A DNA stretch of 64,000 nucleotides from Streptomyces sp. NBC_01497 (GTDB lineage: Bacteria; Actinomycetota; Actinomycetes; Streptomycetales; Streptomycetaceae). The DNA is taken from NCBI RefSeq assembly GCF_036250695.1, contig NZ_CP109427.1:4154001-4218000 (forward strand), given 5' to 3'. Within the stretch, counting starts at the first letter, position 1; each line of letters opens with the position of its first letter. The position numbers and the translations under genes are program-made. The notes below the pieces were generated by a model. The model was not told the origin of the DNA. It did no database searches and saw only the letters and a list, made by a program, of their open reading frames with translations. Of this stretch, positions 38,297 through 47,800 are shown in pieces.

Positions 38297-39399
38297 GCGA
38301 ACGACGCAGGGGGCTGGGACGTGGGCTCGGTGCGCTGATTCCCGCTGCCCCTGCCCCCCAGGAGCAGGCGACGGGCGCCGGGGAGACCGGCCCCCAGAGC
38401 ACGTCCGTGCTGACGGCGGAGCGTGGTATCTCCGTGGCAAAGGTGACCTCGCTGCCGCAGGCGGCCACCTCGCCGGAGTCCGAGCGTGCTGCGCCGCCGG
38501 TGGCCTCCGAGCCGGTGCCGGACGAGCCGGCCGCCGTCGCGGGAGCGCACTTCGCTGAGGTGCCGATCGGCTTCATCACGCCGAACCCGCGTCAGCCTCG
38601 TGAGGTTTTCGACGAGGACGCGCTGGCCGAGCTGGTGACCTCCATCAACGAGGTCGGCCTGCTGCAGCCGGTCGTCGTTCGGCAGACCGGGCCGGAGCGC
38701 TATGAGCTCATCATGGGTGAGCGCCGTTGGCGGGCGTGCCGCGAGGCGGGCCTGGAGCGTATCCCCGCGATCGTGCGGGCCACGGACGACGAGAAGCTGC
38801 TGCTCGATGCGCTGCTGGAAAACCTGCACCGTGCCCAGCTGAACCCCCTCGAAGAAGCGGCGGCGTACGACCAGTTGCTGAAGGACTTCAGCTGCACGCA
38901 CGACCAGCTGGCGGACCGGATCGGACGTTCACGTCCGCAGGTCTCCAACACGCTGCGTCTGCTGCGCCTGTCTCCCTCCGTGCAGCGCAGGGTGGCGGCC
39001 GGGGTCCTGTCCGCAGGCCATGCTCGCGCCCTGCTGTCGGTTGAGGACTCCGAGGAGCAGGACCGGCTGGCCCAGCGCATCGTGGCCGAGGGGCTGTCGG
39101 TGCGCACCGTGGAAGAGATCGTCCAGCTGATGGGGGACCGCCCCACGGCGACGCCGAAGGCAAAGGGTCCCCGTGCCGGAGCGCGGCTGTCGCCGGCGCT
39201 GTCGGAACTCGCTTCGCGTCTGTCGGACCGCTTCGAGACGCGGGTGAAGGTGGACCTGGGTCAGAAGAAGGGCAAGATCGTCGTTGAGTTCGCCTCGATG
39301 GACGATCTGGAGCGCATTCTCGGCACGCTCGCTCCCGGTGAGGGGCGCGTCATGGAGCACGCGGGGTCAGAGGCGTCCGAGGAGGACGTCCAGGGCTGA
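38293..39399 (+). CDS. parB: Chromosome-partitioning protein ParB
   Basis: 368 residues from GTG 38293, overlapping parA (GTGA). N-terminal [13 protein letters not shown] is the ParA-interacting start. The CTPase/N-domain has [20 protein letters not shown] and [20 protein letters not shown]. The HTH that reads parS lies near [17 protein letters not shown] to [18 protein letters not shown]. The C-terminus dimerises. It loads at the parS sites described here and spreads. Confidence 0.97.
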   Translation: MSERRRGLGRGLGALIPAAPAPQEQATGAGETGPQSTSVLTAERGISVAKVTSLPQAATSPESERAAPPVASEPVPDEPAAVAGAHFAEVPIGFITPNPRQPREVFDEDALAELVTSINEVGLLQPVVVRQTGPERYELIMGERRWRACREAGLERIPAIVRATDDEKLLLDALLENLHRAQLNPLEEAAAYDQLLKDFSCTHDQLADRIGRSRPQVSNTLRLLRLSPSVQRRVAAGVLSAGHARALLSVEDSEEQDRLAQRIVAEGLSVRTVEEIVQLMGDRPTATPKAKGPRAGARLSPALSELASRLSDRFETRVKVDLGQKKGKIVVEFASMDDLERILGTLAPGEGRVMEHAGSEASEEDVQG

Positions 39400-39420
39400 A
39401 ACCTCGCACTGCCTTCTGGG

Positions 39421-39457
39421 CGGGCCGTGTACCGGGAACCTCCGGGTACACGGCCCG
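39421..39457 (+). terminator. Hairpin after parB
   Basis: CGGGCCGTGTACC (39421-39433) pairs with GGTACACGGCCCG (39445-39457) around an 11-nt loop, followed by CCTTCTTTG. Ends the parAB transcript. Confidence 0.88.
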
Positions 39458-39555
39458 CCTTCTTTGCTCGCGCTCCCTGTGTACGGCGTCGAAGCGTGGA
39501 TACGATGCGACGTGTGTGCTGGGCACACGGGGCGAGGAAGCGAGGAACAGCCTTC

Positions 39556-40173
39556 ATGGGACGTCGGCTCGTACCGCTCACTCTGGACAACCTCCCCGAC
39601 CTCCCCAAGCGGTGCCGGGCGTGCGTGTTCTGGGAGCTTGACCCCGTCAGCTCGGAAGCGGCGGTCAGCGCCGGCCGGGCGGAGGCAGGGAAAGAGGCCT
39701 GGATCTCCTCTGTACTGCTGGAGTGGGGTTCCTGCGGACGTGTGGTCTATGTCGACGACGTACCGGTCGGGTTCGTGCTCTACGCGCCCCCGGCGTATGT
39801 CCCCCGCTCCACCGCGTTCCCGACCAGTCCTGTCTCCTCCGACGCCTGCCAGCTGATGACCGCCTGGATCATGCCGGGCTACCAGGGCCAGGGCCTCGGG
39901 CGCGTCCTGGTGCAGACCGTGGCGAAGGATCTTCTGCGGCGTGAGTTCAGGGCGATCGAGGCTTTCGGCGACGCGCGCTGGAAGGAACCGGCCTGCGTAC
40001 TGCCGGCCGATCATCTGTTGGCCGTGGGATTCAAGACGGTCCGCCCGCACCCCACCCATCCTCGGCTGCGGCTGGAGCTGCGCTCCACTCTCTCCTGGAA
40101 GGGGGACGTCGAGATGGCCCTGGACCGGCTTCTGGGGGCGGTACAGAAGGAGCCGGCACTGCGACCGCTCTAA
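39556..40173 (+). CDS. GNAT-family N-acetyltransferase
   Basis: 205 residues from ATG 39556 behind GAGGAACAG. The GNAT core is visible: VVYVDDVPVGFVLYAPP (beta4), LMTAWIMPGYQGQGLGRVLV with the acetyl-CoA loop GYQGQGLG, then QTVAKDLLRREFRAIEAFGD. Two Cys near the start (KRCRACVFWELDP) recur in this actinobacterial group. Substrate unknown. It sits between parB and the trx genes in its own transcription unit. Confidence 0.9.
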   Translation: MGRRLVPLTLDNLPDLPKRCRACVFWELDPVSSEAAVSAGRAEAGKEAWISSVLLEWGSCGRVVYVDDVPVGFVLYAPPAYVPRSTAFPTSPVSSDACQLMTAWIMPGYQGQGLGRVLVQTVAKDLLRREFRAIEAFGDARWKEPACVLPADHLLAVGFKTVRPHPTHPRLRLELRSTLSWKGDVEMALDRLLGAVQKEPALRPL

Positions 40174-40381
40174 GGGTGGGGACGTGGCCCTCAGAGCCGC
40201 CAGATGCCTTCCGGACCGTCGGTCCTCGCGCCCGCCGGATGCTCTCCGGACGGCCCCTCGCCGATGGCCGCGTTACTACTCCTGCACCAGCGGCGGGTCT
40301 CTTCATGCGGTGACACTCCCCCGCAGTGCCGGATGCCCGGGGACGTTCCGGTGGTAGGGCGCAACGAGGGCGCGACGTGAA

Positions 40382-40409
40382 AGAGCCCGCCCCCTGGGGG
40401 ACGGGCTCT
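40382..40409. terminator. Hairpin between the acetyltransferase gene and trxA
   Basis: AGAGCCCG (40382-40389) pairs with CGGGCTCT (40402-40409), with inner C/G tracts. It lies between convergent genes and abuts parS site 3, whose GTTT forms the tail. Confidence 0.75.
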
Positions 40410-40423
40410 GTTTCACGTGAAAC
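40410..40423. promoter_or_regulatory. parS site 3 (acetyltransferase-trxA gap)
   Basis: GTTTCACGTGAAAC directly after the hairpin 40382-40409; intergenic. Confidence 0.95.
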
Positions 40424-40460
40424 TTCGCGATGTGCGTTCATCGGCACATCGCCTGGGCGA

Positions 40461-40793
40461 TCACTCGCCGATGAAGGTCTCCAGGTCGCGTACGAGCGCG
40501 GCCTTCGGCTTCGCGCCGACGATGGTCTTGGCGACCTCGCCGTTCTGGTAGACGTTCAGTGTCGGAATGGACATGACGCCGTACTTGGCCGCCGTGGCGG
40601 GGTTCTCGTCGATGTTGAGCTTCACGACCTGGATCTTGTCGCCGTGCTCAGCGGCGATGGCCTCCAGGGACGGAGCGATCTGGCGGCACGGTCCGCACCA
40701 GGCGGCCCAGAAGTCGACCAGTACGGGCTTGTCGCTCTTGAGCACGTCCTGCTCGAACGTGTCGTCTGTTACATGCTTCAGGTCGCCGGCCAC
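40461..40793 (-). CDS. trxA: Thioredoxin
   Basis: 110 residues from GTG 40791-40793; longer frames upstream are not supported. Active site WCGPC at 32-36 within VLVDFWAAWCGPCRQIAP, and the cis-proline loop VMSIPTLNVYQNGE, are intact. Cytoplasmic disulfide reductant, reduced by TrxB encoded upstream in the same leftward transcript (gap 46 bp). Confidence 0.97.
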   Translation of the reverse strand: MAGDLKHVTDDTFEQDVLKSDKPVLVDFWAAWCGPCRQIAPSLEAIAAEHGDKIQVVKLNIDENPATAAKYGVMSIPTLNVYQNGEVAKTIVGAKPKAALVRDLETFIGE

Positions 40794-40839
40794 GGCGGAC
40801 TCCTTCGTTCGTAAGTGTGGGGTGTTGTTGATCGACGGT

Positions 40840-41814
40840 TCAGACCGTGGCGGTCTTCTCCGGCTCAGGGGTCTGCTCGCTGTCAGCGAGCGCCGCGAGG
40901 TACCGCTCGGCGTCCAGCGCCGCGGAGCAACCGGTGCCCGCGGCCGTGATCGCCTGGCGGTAGGTGTGGTCGACCACATCGCCGGCTCCGAAGACGCCGG
41001 TGAGGTTCGTCCGGGTCGTCGGAGCGTCGACCTTCAGGTAGCCCTCGCCATCCAGGTCCAGCTGGCCCTTGAACAGTTCGGTCCGCGGGTCGTGGCCGAC
41101 GGCGATGAACAGGCCCGTGACGGGCAGCTCCGACGTCTCACCGGTCTGGGTGTCGCGCAGGGTCAGTCCGCTGAGCTTGGGGTCGCCATGGATCTCGGCG
41201 ACCTCCTTGTTCCAGGCGAAGGTGATCTTCGGGTCGGCGAAGGCGCGGTCCTGCATCGCCTTGGAGGCGCGCAGCGTGTCGCGACGGTGGACGATCGTCA
41301 CGGACTTGGCGAACCGCGACAGGAAGGTGGCTTCCTCCATCGCGGTGTCTCCGCCGCCGACCACGACGATGTCCTGGTCCTTGAAGAAGAAGCCGTCACA
41401 GGTGGCACACCACGAGACACCGCGACCGGACAGTTCAGCCTCGCGCGCCAGACCCAGCTTGCGGTAGGCCGAGCCGGTGGCGACGATGACGGCCTTCGCG
41501 CGGTGGACCGTACCGGCGGTGTCCGTGACCGTCTTGATGTCGCCCCTGAGGTCGACCTCGATGATGTCGTCAGGGACGAGCTCCGCCCCGAAGCGCTCGG
41601 CCTGGGCCCTCATGTTGTCCATGAGGTCCGGGCCCATGATCCCGTCCTGGAAACCAGGGAAGTTCTCCACCTCGGTGGTGTTCATCAGCGCACCACCCGC
41701 GGTGACGGCACCCTCGAAGACCAGCGGCTTCAGCGACGCACGCGCCGTGTACAGCGCGGCCGCGTAGCCGGCCGGCCCGGAGCCAATGATGATCACGTTA
41801 CGGACGTCGCTCAC
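40840..41814 (-). CDS. trxB: Thioredoxin reductase (NADPH)
   Basis: 324 residues from GTG 41812-41814. FAD motif GSGPAG at 11-16, redox-active CATC at 136-139, NADPH motif GGGDTAMEE and the second FAD motif [14 protein letters not shown] are complete. It passes electrons from NADPH to thioredoxin. In Streptomyces the trxBA operon is known to respond to disulfide stress through SigR; the exact promoter was not assigned here. Confidence 0.97.
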   Translation of the reverse strand: MSDVRNVIIIGSGPAGYAAALYTARASLKPLVFEGAVTAGGALMNTTEVENFPGFQDGIMGPDLMDNMRAQAERFGAELVPDDIIEVDLRGDIKTVTDTAGTVHRAKAVIVATGSAYRKLGLAREAELSGRGVSWCATCDGFFFKDQDIVVVGGGDTAMEEATFLSRFAKSVTIVHRRDTLRASKAMQDRAFADPKITFAWNKEVAEIHGDPKLSGLTLRDTQTGETSELPVTGLFIAVGHDPRTELFKGQLDLDGEGYLKVDAPTTRTNLTGVFGAGDVVDHTYRQAITAAGTGCSAALDAERYLAALADSEQTPEPEKTATV

Positions 41815-41942
41815 GGGATTCTTCCTCGTCTCTGGGGACTGCCTACTGCCTCAACGGGACCAGTTCAACGACTGACATCCCACCCAACGGATACTACGGG
41901 CCGCGCATTCCCCGGCAGGCCGTTGGCGCAAGGCGGCTCTCG

Positions 41943-42992
41943 TCACCGGCGGGAGTAGAGCTCCGTCTGCAGAATCTTCCCCTTGACGGGGGGCGTCGCA
42001 CCTACGCAGGTGGCGTCGATGACGTAGACGCGGACCTTGGTTTCGTCCGAGGGGTTCGCCAGGAGGAGCAGATAGGCCGGGGTGCCTCGATAGGTGCCCT
42101 GCTGGGCTGCCAGGACGGCCTCCGCACGACCGGTGCCCTGCTGTACGCAGTACGGCACCTGCGGGACGGACTGCATCAGCGGCTGATTGGACGCGGTACC
42201 GGAATCCGCGGAATTGCTGCGCTGGTCCGGATTGGAGTGGGGGGTGCTGCCCGGCTTCGCGGCCAGGAGGGTGCCCACCCGTGTCTCCAGCTCCGTGCCG
42301 GAGAAGTCGTCCGCGGCGCTCGTGGCTGCGGTGACCCGAGGCGATGGCGCTCGGTCGGCGGATCCGACGCCGGTCTTCGTGTCCGTTCCCTGGAAGAGGA
42401 AGACGCCCATGCCGAGGACAGCGACACCGAGGGCTGTCCCGAAGGCGAGGGCACCGCGACGCCTGCGAGCGGTCCGTCCCCGGCCGGGACCCCTGGTTCC
42501 ACGGTCTGGACCGGTGGATGTACGGCTCGGACCACCGGGAGCCCTGGAGGAGCGCGATGTTTCACGTGAAACATGGGTGCCGTCGACCGAGCGCACCGTC
42601 TCGGTGACCTCCGTCGCGGTCTCCGCGTCGTCCCCTTGTTCCTTGTCTTCCTCGTCCCGGCTACGCGCGTCACTGCGCACGCTTGCGGGAGTGGGGAGAC
42701 ACGTCTGGTGCCCGACAGGGGCGTCTGCGGTCGGTGAGGCATCGAGCAGCGCCTCGGCAGCGAGTGCCGCGTCGATGCGCTCGGCCACATCCGCCGGCAT
42801 GGGGGAGGGCCCTGGCAGCGTCCCGAGGAGGTCTCGGATCTCCATGAGGGACTGATGGACGTCCGCGCAGAGTGCGCAGGCGTCGAGGTGCTGCCGGAGT
42901 TCGGCGGTGCGGGACGGCGGCAGCAGTCCCTCGGTGAGGTCGGAGATCTCCTCGACATCCGGGTGCTGGTCCGTGTCGGACGGGGAAGTCAC
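41943..42992 (-). CDS. Zinc-finger-type anti-sigma factor (partner of SigM)
   Basis: 349 residues from GTG 42990-42992, overlapping sigM by 4 nt. The ZAS-like motif HxxxCxxC is in ELRQHLDACALCADVHQS near residue 35. A transmembrane helix lies near 185-203 (GALAFGTALGVAVLGMGVFL), so the sigma-binding part is inside and about 145 residues are outside, with two external Cys residues. An in-frame parS site gives VSRET in the linker. By gene order it corresponds to mycobacterial RsmA (Rv3912). Confidence 0.9.
   Translation of the reverse strand: MTSPSDTDQHPDVEEISDLTEGLLPPSRTAELRQHLDACALCADVHQSLMEIRDLLGTLPGPSPMPADVAERIDAALAAEALLDASPTADAPVGHQTCLPTPASVRSDARSRDEEDKEQGDDAETATEVTETVRSVDGTHVSRETSRSSRAPGGPSRTSTGPDRGTRGPGRGRTARRRRGALAFGTALGVAVLGMGVFLFQGTDTKTGVGSADRAPSPRVTAATSAADDFSGTELETRVGTLLAAKPGSTPHSNPDQRSNSADSGTASNQPLMQSVPQVPYCVQQGTGRAEAVLAAQQGTYRGTPAYLLLLANPSDETKVRVYVIDATCVGATPPVKGKILQTELYSRR
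42559..42572. promoter_or_regulatory. parS site 4 (inside the anti-sigma gene)
   Basis: GTTTCACGTGAAAC within TGTTTCACGTGAAACA; read by the leftward gene as Val-Ser-Arg-Glu-Thr in its disordered linker. Confidence 0.96.
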
Positions 42993-43693
42993 GCGCGCCC
43001 ACCTCCGCCCTTCACCGCTGCCGGATCGCCTGGTTCCGTCGAGCTTCGTCCCGTTGCCGATGGGACGGATGTCCCGGGGGTCCGGTTCCGTTCCCTGCCC
43101 GCCCGGTGAGTGTCGGGCGCGTCACTGCGCAGATGGGCCAGGAGCGGCAGAAGTCTGGTCCGGCCACGGGCACAGCGGCTCTTGACGGTACCGCTCGGAA
43201 CGCCCAGGATGCGGGCCGCTTCCGCGACGGGGTATCCCTGCATGTCCACCAGGACAAGGGCGGCTCGCTGGTCCACCGGCAGCCTGGCCAGCGCGGCGAA
43301 CAGCTCGCGGTGGAGGTCCTGGCGTTCCGCCGGGGCCTCGGCGGACTCGTGCGGTTCGAGCAGTTGCTCCATGCGCTCGGTGTCGTCCACCGGGGTGGTC
43401 CTGCGGCTCTTGGCCTTCCGGACGCGGTCGAGGCACGCGTTCACGGTGATGCGGTGCAGCCAGGTGGTCACCGCGGACTGGCCGCGGAACGTGTGGGCGG
43501 CGCGGAAGGCGGACACCAAGGCGTCCTGCACGGCGTCGGCCGCCTCCTCCCGGTCGCCCAGGGTGCGTATCGCGACGGCCCACAAACGGTCGCGGTGGCG
43601 TCGGACGAGCTCACCGAAGGCGTCCGGGTCGCCCGCGACGTGAGCAGCCAGGAGATCCTGGTCGCTGACGTCGGTGAGTGCGGCGTCGTCCAA
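42989..43693 (-). CDS. sigM: ECF-type RNA polymerase sigma factor SigM
   Basis: 234 residues from TTG 43691-43693, chosen because GGGGAGGGG lies seven bases upstream. Region 2 (DAFGELVRRHRDRLWAVAIR to VTTWLHRITVNACLDRVRKA) and region 4 (LARLPVDQRAALVLVDMQGY to GVPSGTVKSRCARGRTRLLP) are complete; there is no region 3, as in ECF sigmas. The C-terminal 45 residues are disordered. The name rests on gene order shared with M. tuberculosis Rv3911, not on sequence search. Controlled by the overlapping anti-sigma gene. Confidence 0.93.
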   Translation of the reverse strand: MDDAALTDVSDQDLLAAHVAGDPDAFGELVRRHRDRLWAVAIRTLGDREEAADAVQDALVSAFRAAHTFRGQSAVTTWLHRITVNACLDRVRKAKSRRTTPVDDTERMEQLLEPHESAEAPAERQDLHRELFAALARLPVDQRAALVLVDMQGYPVAEAARILGVPSGTVKSRCARGRTRLLPLLAHLRSDAPDTHRAGRERNRTPGTSVPSATGRSSTEPGDPAAVKGGGGRA

Positions 43694-43717
43694 CGGTGAG
43701 CCCCTCCCCTGATCCGG

Positions 43718-45439
43718 TCAGCTCGTGACGTGGATCTCCGAGACCTCGCCCCGGTACCCACCGTCGGCGGCCGCCGGCAGCTTGGTCAGCCAGACCAGAA
43801 CGTACCGCGCCTTCACCGCCTTGGAAGGCTTCAGCGGTACTTTCTCACCGGTTCCCTGAGCAATCTTCGTGAACCCGTCGACGGTTGTGGGGATCGACGC
43901 GGAATCCGGGCTCGCGGCCCTGAGTTCCACTGACGTCGCCCCGTCGAAGTCGACCGTGACCGATCCGATCGTCTGCACCTTCCCGAGGTCAAGGATGAGC
44001 CCGACGCCCGGCTTGAGGTTTCCGAAATTCGGCTCGCCGATGTAGCGCTTGGTCTCCCAGGACGTGGACGGGTCGTTGTCGATCGCCTTGGGCACGTCTT
44101 CGGGGTTCTCGGAACCGTCGCCGGGCGGGGGATCGAAATCCTTCGCGCTCATGATGGCGATGGGGCCCGGGGCAGCCGGCGCCTTGTCGTCACCGTTCTT
44201 GGTGACCTTCGAAGGTGCCGGAGTGCCGTCGCTGCCGTGATGGCTCAGCACCCGATCGGCGATCTGCCAGCTTCCGAGGCCCAGCGCCACGATCACCAGG
44301 GCGGAGACGACCCACTTGAGGAGTTTGCCGGGCGGCGTCTGCATCGGGGGCGGCGGTACGACCGGCGAGGCGACGGCCGTGTGCATCGGACCGGTTTGCG
44401 CCGTGCCGTAGTTGCCTTGCTGGTACGTCGTGCGCTGGTAGTCCGGCGGTGCCGCGAAGGCGGGCTCCGGCGGCCGGACGCGGGGCATCTCCGCGACGGC
44501 CTTGGCGAGTTCGTCAGGCGTGGTGCAGGGCGGCTCCTGCCGCGAGGCGGTCGCACCGTCGTTGGCGAGGGCCCGCATGGCGAGTTCGGACAGGCCGCGG
44601 TGGACCCCCGCGCGTACCTGGTCGGGCGCGAGGAGACCCACGCCCTTCGGCAGGCCCGTCATGCCGTAGGCATCGGTCTCGTACGGCCAACGCTGGGTCA
44701 GGGACGCGTACAGGAGGGCGCCGATGGCTTCGGTGTCCGCGCGCTGCGGGCGGTCGGTGGTGATGCCGCGCAGTGCGGCGTTCACCGCGAGGCCGCGGAT
44801 GCGGTACTGCCCGCCGGAGGTCCGCAGTACCGCGCTGGGCGTCAGCCGCAGGTGGGACAGGCCCTCCCGGTGGGCCGCCGCCATGGCTTGGGAGACCTGG
44901 CTGACGAGCTGATAGGCGTCGTGCGCCTCCAGCGGTCCCGAGGCGAGCAGCGCGGTCAGTTCCACCGCGTCCGGCAGCCACTCGTGGACGACGTAGACGA
45001 GGTCGTTCTCCTCGACAGCGTCGAGGACCTGCACGAAGCGAGGGTCGCCGAGCAGGGCCGCAGAGCGCGCGGCGGCCAGCACGGAGCGGGCTCGCGGATG
45101 CTCCGCGGGGAGGAGATGGACGCCCACCGCCCGGCGCAGCTTCTCGTCCACGGCACGCCAGCTGCTGAATCCGTCCAGACGGGTGACGCACTCCTCCAGA
45201 CGGTAGCGTCTGGCGAGTTTGTGACCGCTGTGCAGCTCCGGTGCTGCGAAGCCCGGCCCGGTGCTCTTGGGCTCGTCAGTCGATTCGGGCGCCTTCTCGG
45301 GCGCGGACTGCTCCGCGCTCTCCTGGGCCTCCGCAACCCCGTCGGTCGTGGTCTTCTCCGCCGTGTCCTGCTTGGCGGGCAGTGGCTTGTCGCCACTGTT
45401 GTCGTCCACGTCGACGGCAGCCGTGCTACGTTCCGCCAC
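43718..45439 (-). CDS. Membrane-anchored pseudokinase with external discoidin-like domain
   Basis: 573 residues from GTG 45437-45439, where AGGAG precedes; the frame is open to 45499. A kinase-like fold spans about 65-310 but key residues are lost: HRDxKPxN reads SHLRLTPSAV, DFG reads IRGLAV, and the Gly loop is not conserved (RYRLEECVTRLDGFSSWRAV). One transmembrane helix near 385-403 (KWVVSALVIVALGLGSW). The external part, about 440-573, resembles an F5/8-type beta-sandwich (DNDPSTSWETKRYIGEPNFG, LILDLGKVQTIGSVTV). In M. tuberculosis the same parts are fused to MurJ (Rv3910). It lies next to murJ and likely regulates lipid II export. Confidence 0.9.
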   Translation of the reverse strand: MAERSTAAVDVDDNSGDKPLPAKQDTAEKTTTDGVAEAQESAEQSAPEKAPESTDEPKSTGPGFAAPELHSGHKLARRYRLEECVTRLDGFSSWRAVDEKLRRAVGVHLLPAEHPRARSVLAAARSAALLGDPRFVQVLDAVEENDLVYVVHEWLPDAVELTALLASGPLEAHDAYQLVSQVSQAMAAAHREGLSHLRLTPSAVLRTSGGQYRIRGLAVNAALRGITTDRPQRADTEAIGALLYASLTQRWPYETDAYGMTGLPKGVGLLAPDQVRAGVHRGLSELAMRALANDGATASRQEPPCTTPDELAKAVAEMPRVRPPEPAFAAPPDYQRTTYQQGNYGTAQTGPMHTAVASPVVPPPPMQTPPGKLLKWVVSALVIVALGLGSWQIADRVLSHHGSDGTPAPSKVTKNGDDKAPAAPGPIAIMSAKDFDPPPGDGSENPEDVPKAIDNDPSTSWETKRYIGEPNFGNLKPGVGLILDLGKVQTIGSVTVDFDGATSVELRAASPDSASIPTTVDGFTKIAQGTGEKVPLKPSKAVKARYVLVWLTKLPAAADGGYRGEVSEIHVTS

Positions 45440-45558
45440 CGTCGCTCCTGCCTCCCCATCCGTTGCGCGCTGTCCAACAGCCAAGCCAATTGTGCCCACA
45501 GTCCGGTGCTATGCACGACACACGGAGGCCGACGATGGTTGTGCTCGGCCACCCGTGA

Positions 45559-47754
45559 CTACCGCCCGAGGCGGCCACGCACCATTCCGACCATGCCGTT
45601 CAGTTCCTCGATACGCATCTTCTTCGCCGCGATGTAGAAGATGCCGAGCAGCGCCGCTCCTCCGACGATGAGCGCCAGTACGGCCCCGCCGGCTCCCTTG
45701 CTCACGACGTTCAGGATCCCGAAACCAAGGACACCACCGACGACGGCCGCCGGGATGGCCGCCAGGCAGAGCCGGGCGTACGTCCGCATGACGCGCTTTC
45801 CGTCGAGGTCTCCGTTGATCCGTTTCGCCAGCCTGCGCCAGGCGACGCCCACACCGACCGCGTAGGCGAGTCCGTATGAGGCCGCCATACCTACTACTGC
45901 CCAGCGCGCGGGAAGGACCACATAACAGATCGCCGAGGCGGCCGCATTGACCGCCGCCACGATGACCGTGTTGTAAAAGGGTGTCCGGGTGTCCTCGTAC
46001 GCGTAGAACCCGCGCAGGACGACGTACTGGACGGAGTACGGGATGAGTCCGAGCCCGAACGCCATCAGGATGTAGCCCATCGACCGGGCGGAATCGATGC
46101 CGCTCGACGAGAACAGCAGCGTGGAGATCGGCACACCGAGGGCCAGGAACATGAAGGCGATCGGCACGATCGCGACGGCCGAGGTCCTGAGCCCCTGTGA
46201 GATGTCGTCCCGCACGGCACCGGAGTCGCCGTCGCTCGCGGCCCGCGAGATGCGGGGCAGCAGGGCCGCCATGACCGACACCGTGATGATGGCCTGCGGC
46301 ATGCCCCAGATCAGCTGGGCATTGCTGTAGGCCAGGAAGCCCGTGCCGTCGGCGTGGGACGCCTTGCCGGCCGCGGTGGACAGCTGGGTGACGACCACCA
46401 CGCCCGCCTGATTGGCCAGGACGAACAGCACCGTCCACTTGGCGAGCGCGATGGTCTTGCCGAGACCGTGGCCTCGCCAGTCGAAGCGCAGCCGGAACCT
46501 GAAGCCGGCTTCCCTCAGGTAGGGGATCATCGCCAGGGCCTGGACGGTCAGGCCGAGCAGGGTGCCGATGCCGAGCAGGTGGACGCCGTCCGGCGGGATG
46601 GTGCGGACCGTCATGTGCGAGTCGGCGGCCGTGCCGTACACGTAGATGAACAGCCCGAACGTGGCGATCATGACGATGTTGTTGAGGACCGGCGTCCACA
46701 TCATCGCGCCGAACCTGCCGCGGGCGTTCAGGATCTGGCCCATGATCACGTGGATGCCCATGAAGAAGATCGTGGGCAGGCAGTAGCGGGCGAAGGTGAT
46801 GGCGACGTTGTTGGCGTTCGGGTCCCCGGCGATGGTGGGCGACAGGGCATGGATCAGTTCCGGGGCGCCGACGACCACGATGGTGACGATGACCGCGAGG
46901 GGCACCATCGCGAGGGTCAGCAGCCGGTTGGCATACGCCTCACCGCCGTCGTCGTCCTCCTTCATGGCCCGGACGAGCTGGGGAACGAAGACCGAGTTGA
47001 GGCCACCGCCGACGGTGAGGATGTAGATCATCGTCGGCAGGGTGTAGGCGATGGTCCAGGAGTCGCCCAGCAGCGTGGCGCCGAAGGCGGCGGTGATGAC
47101 GAGGCTGCGCACGAAGCCGGTGAGCCGGGACACGAGCGTGCCGGAGGCCATGACGGCGCTCGACTTCAGCAGCCCGCCCGACTTCGCGGGCTTCGCGGCC
47201 GGTACCTGCTCTTCGGGTTCCGGCTCTGTCGGCACGACCGGAGCGCCCGCCCGCTGGTCGCGGTAGAGGTGGGCGAAGGCGTCCTGCTGCTGCGGCTCCG
47301 TACCCGCGTGGGTGACGAGGTCGTCGACGCCGGTGAACCGCGTGGTCCTGGGGTCGTCACCGTAGGGACCGGGCGGGGGGGTCCCCGCCCAGATCCTGGG
47401 GTCGGGCCCGTAGTGCTGGGGCTGCTGCTGCGGAGGCTGCTGCTGGAAGAGCTGCTGCGTCGTGTCCGGGTGCGGGCCGGGCGCCTGCGGCGGGTGGGCG
47501 GCGCGATCGTGGAGCGCGTCGGTCACCGGGTCCTGGGACGAGCGTTCCTGCGCCCAGTACGGGTCCTCCTGGTACGCCTCCTGGACGTACGGGTCCCGGG
47601 GGTAGGGCGGGTAGGGAGTCTGGGACTGCTGCTGGTTCTGGGCGTACTGGTCCTGGGCGTACGGCTCGCCCTGGGCGGGCGGTGGTGCGGGGGCCTGCCC
47701 CGCGGGATCGCTGCCCGTGCCCGGGCCACGCTCACCGTCGTACGGCGCGTTCAT
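45559..47754 (-). CDS. murJ: Lipid II flippase MurJ (MviN)
   Basis: 731 residues from ATG 47752-47754. The first 190 or so residues are a cytoplasmic low-complexity Gln/Pro/Tyr-rich region. Then comes the MurJ start KSSAVMASGTLVSRLTGFVR and about 14 transmembrane helices. The MviN signatures ITAAFGATLLGDSWTIAYTL and VGGGLNSVFVPQLVRAMKED are clear. It moves lipid II across the membrane for peptidoglycan synthesis. Neighbours are the pseudokinase downstream and DUF6049 upstream, all leftward. Confidence 0.96.
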   Translation of the reverse strand: MNAPYDGERGPGTGSDPAGQAPAPPPAQGEPYAQDQYAQNQQQSQTPYPPYPRDPYVQEAYQEDPYWAQERSSQDPVTDALHDRAAHPPQAPGPHPDTTQQLFQQQPPQQQPQHYGPDPRIWAGTPPPGPYGDDPRTTRFTGVDDLVTHAGTEPQQQDAFAHLYRDQRAGAPVVPTEPEPEEQVPAAKPAKSGGLLKSSAVMASGTLVSRLTGFVRSLVITAAFGATLLGDSWTIAYTLPTMIYILTVGGGLNSVFVPQLVRAMKEDDDGGEAYANRLLTLAMVPLAVIVTIVVVGAPELIHALSPTIAGDPNANNVAITFARYCLPTIFFMGIHVIMGQILNARGRFGAMMWTPVLNNIVMIATFGLFIYVYGTAADSHMTVRTIPPDGVHLLGIGTLLGLTVQALAMIPYLREAGFRFRLRFDWRGHGLGKTIALAKWTVLFVLANQAGVVVVTQLSTAAGKASHADGTGFLAYSNAQLIWGMPQAIITVSVMAALLPRISRAASDGDSGAVRDDISQGLRTSAVAIVPIAFMFLALGVPISTLLFSSSGIDSARSMGYILMAFGLGLIPYSVQYVVLRGFYAYEDTRTPFYNTVIVAAVNAAASAICYVVLPARWAVVGMAASYGLAYAVGVGVAWRRLAKRINGDLDGKRVMRTYARLCLAAIPAAVVGGVLGFGILNVVSKGAGGAVLALIVGGAALLGIFYIAAKKMRIEELNGMVGMVRGRLGR

Positions 47755-47800
47755 GGATTACCCCACCTCATCGTCCCCGGCCGACCGGCCACGACATCGC

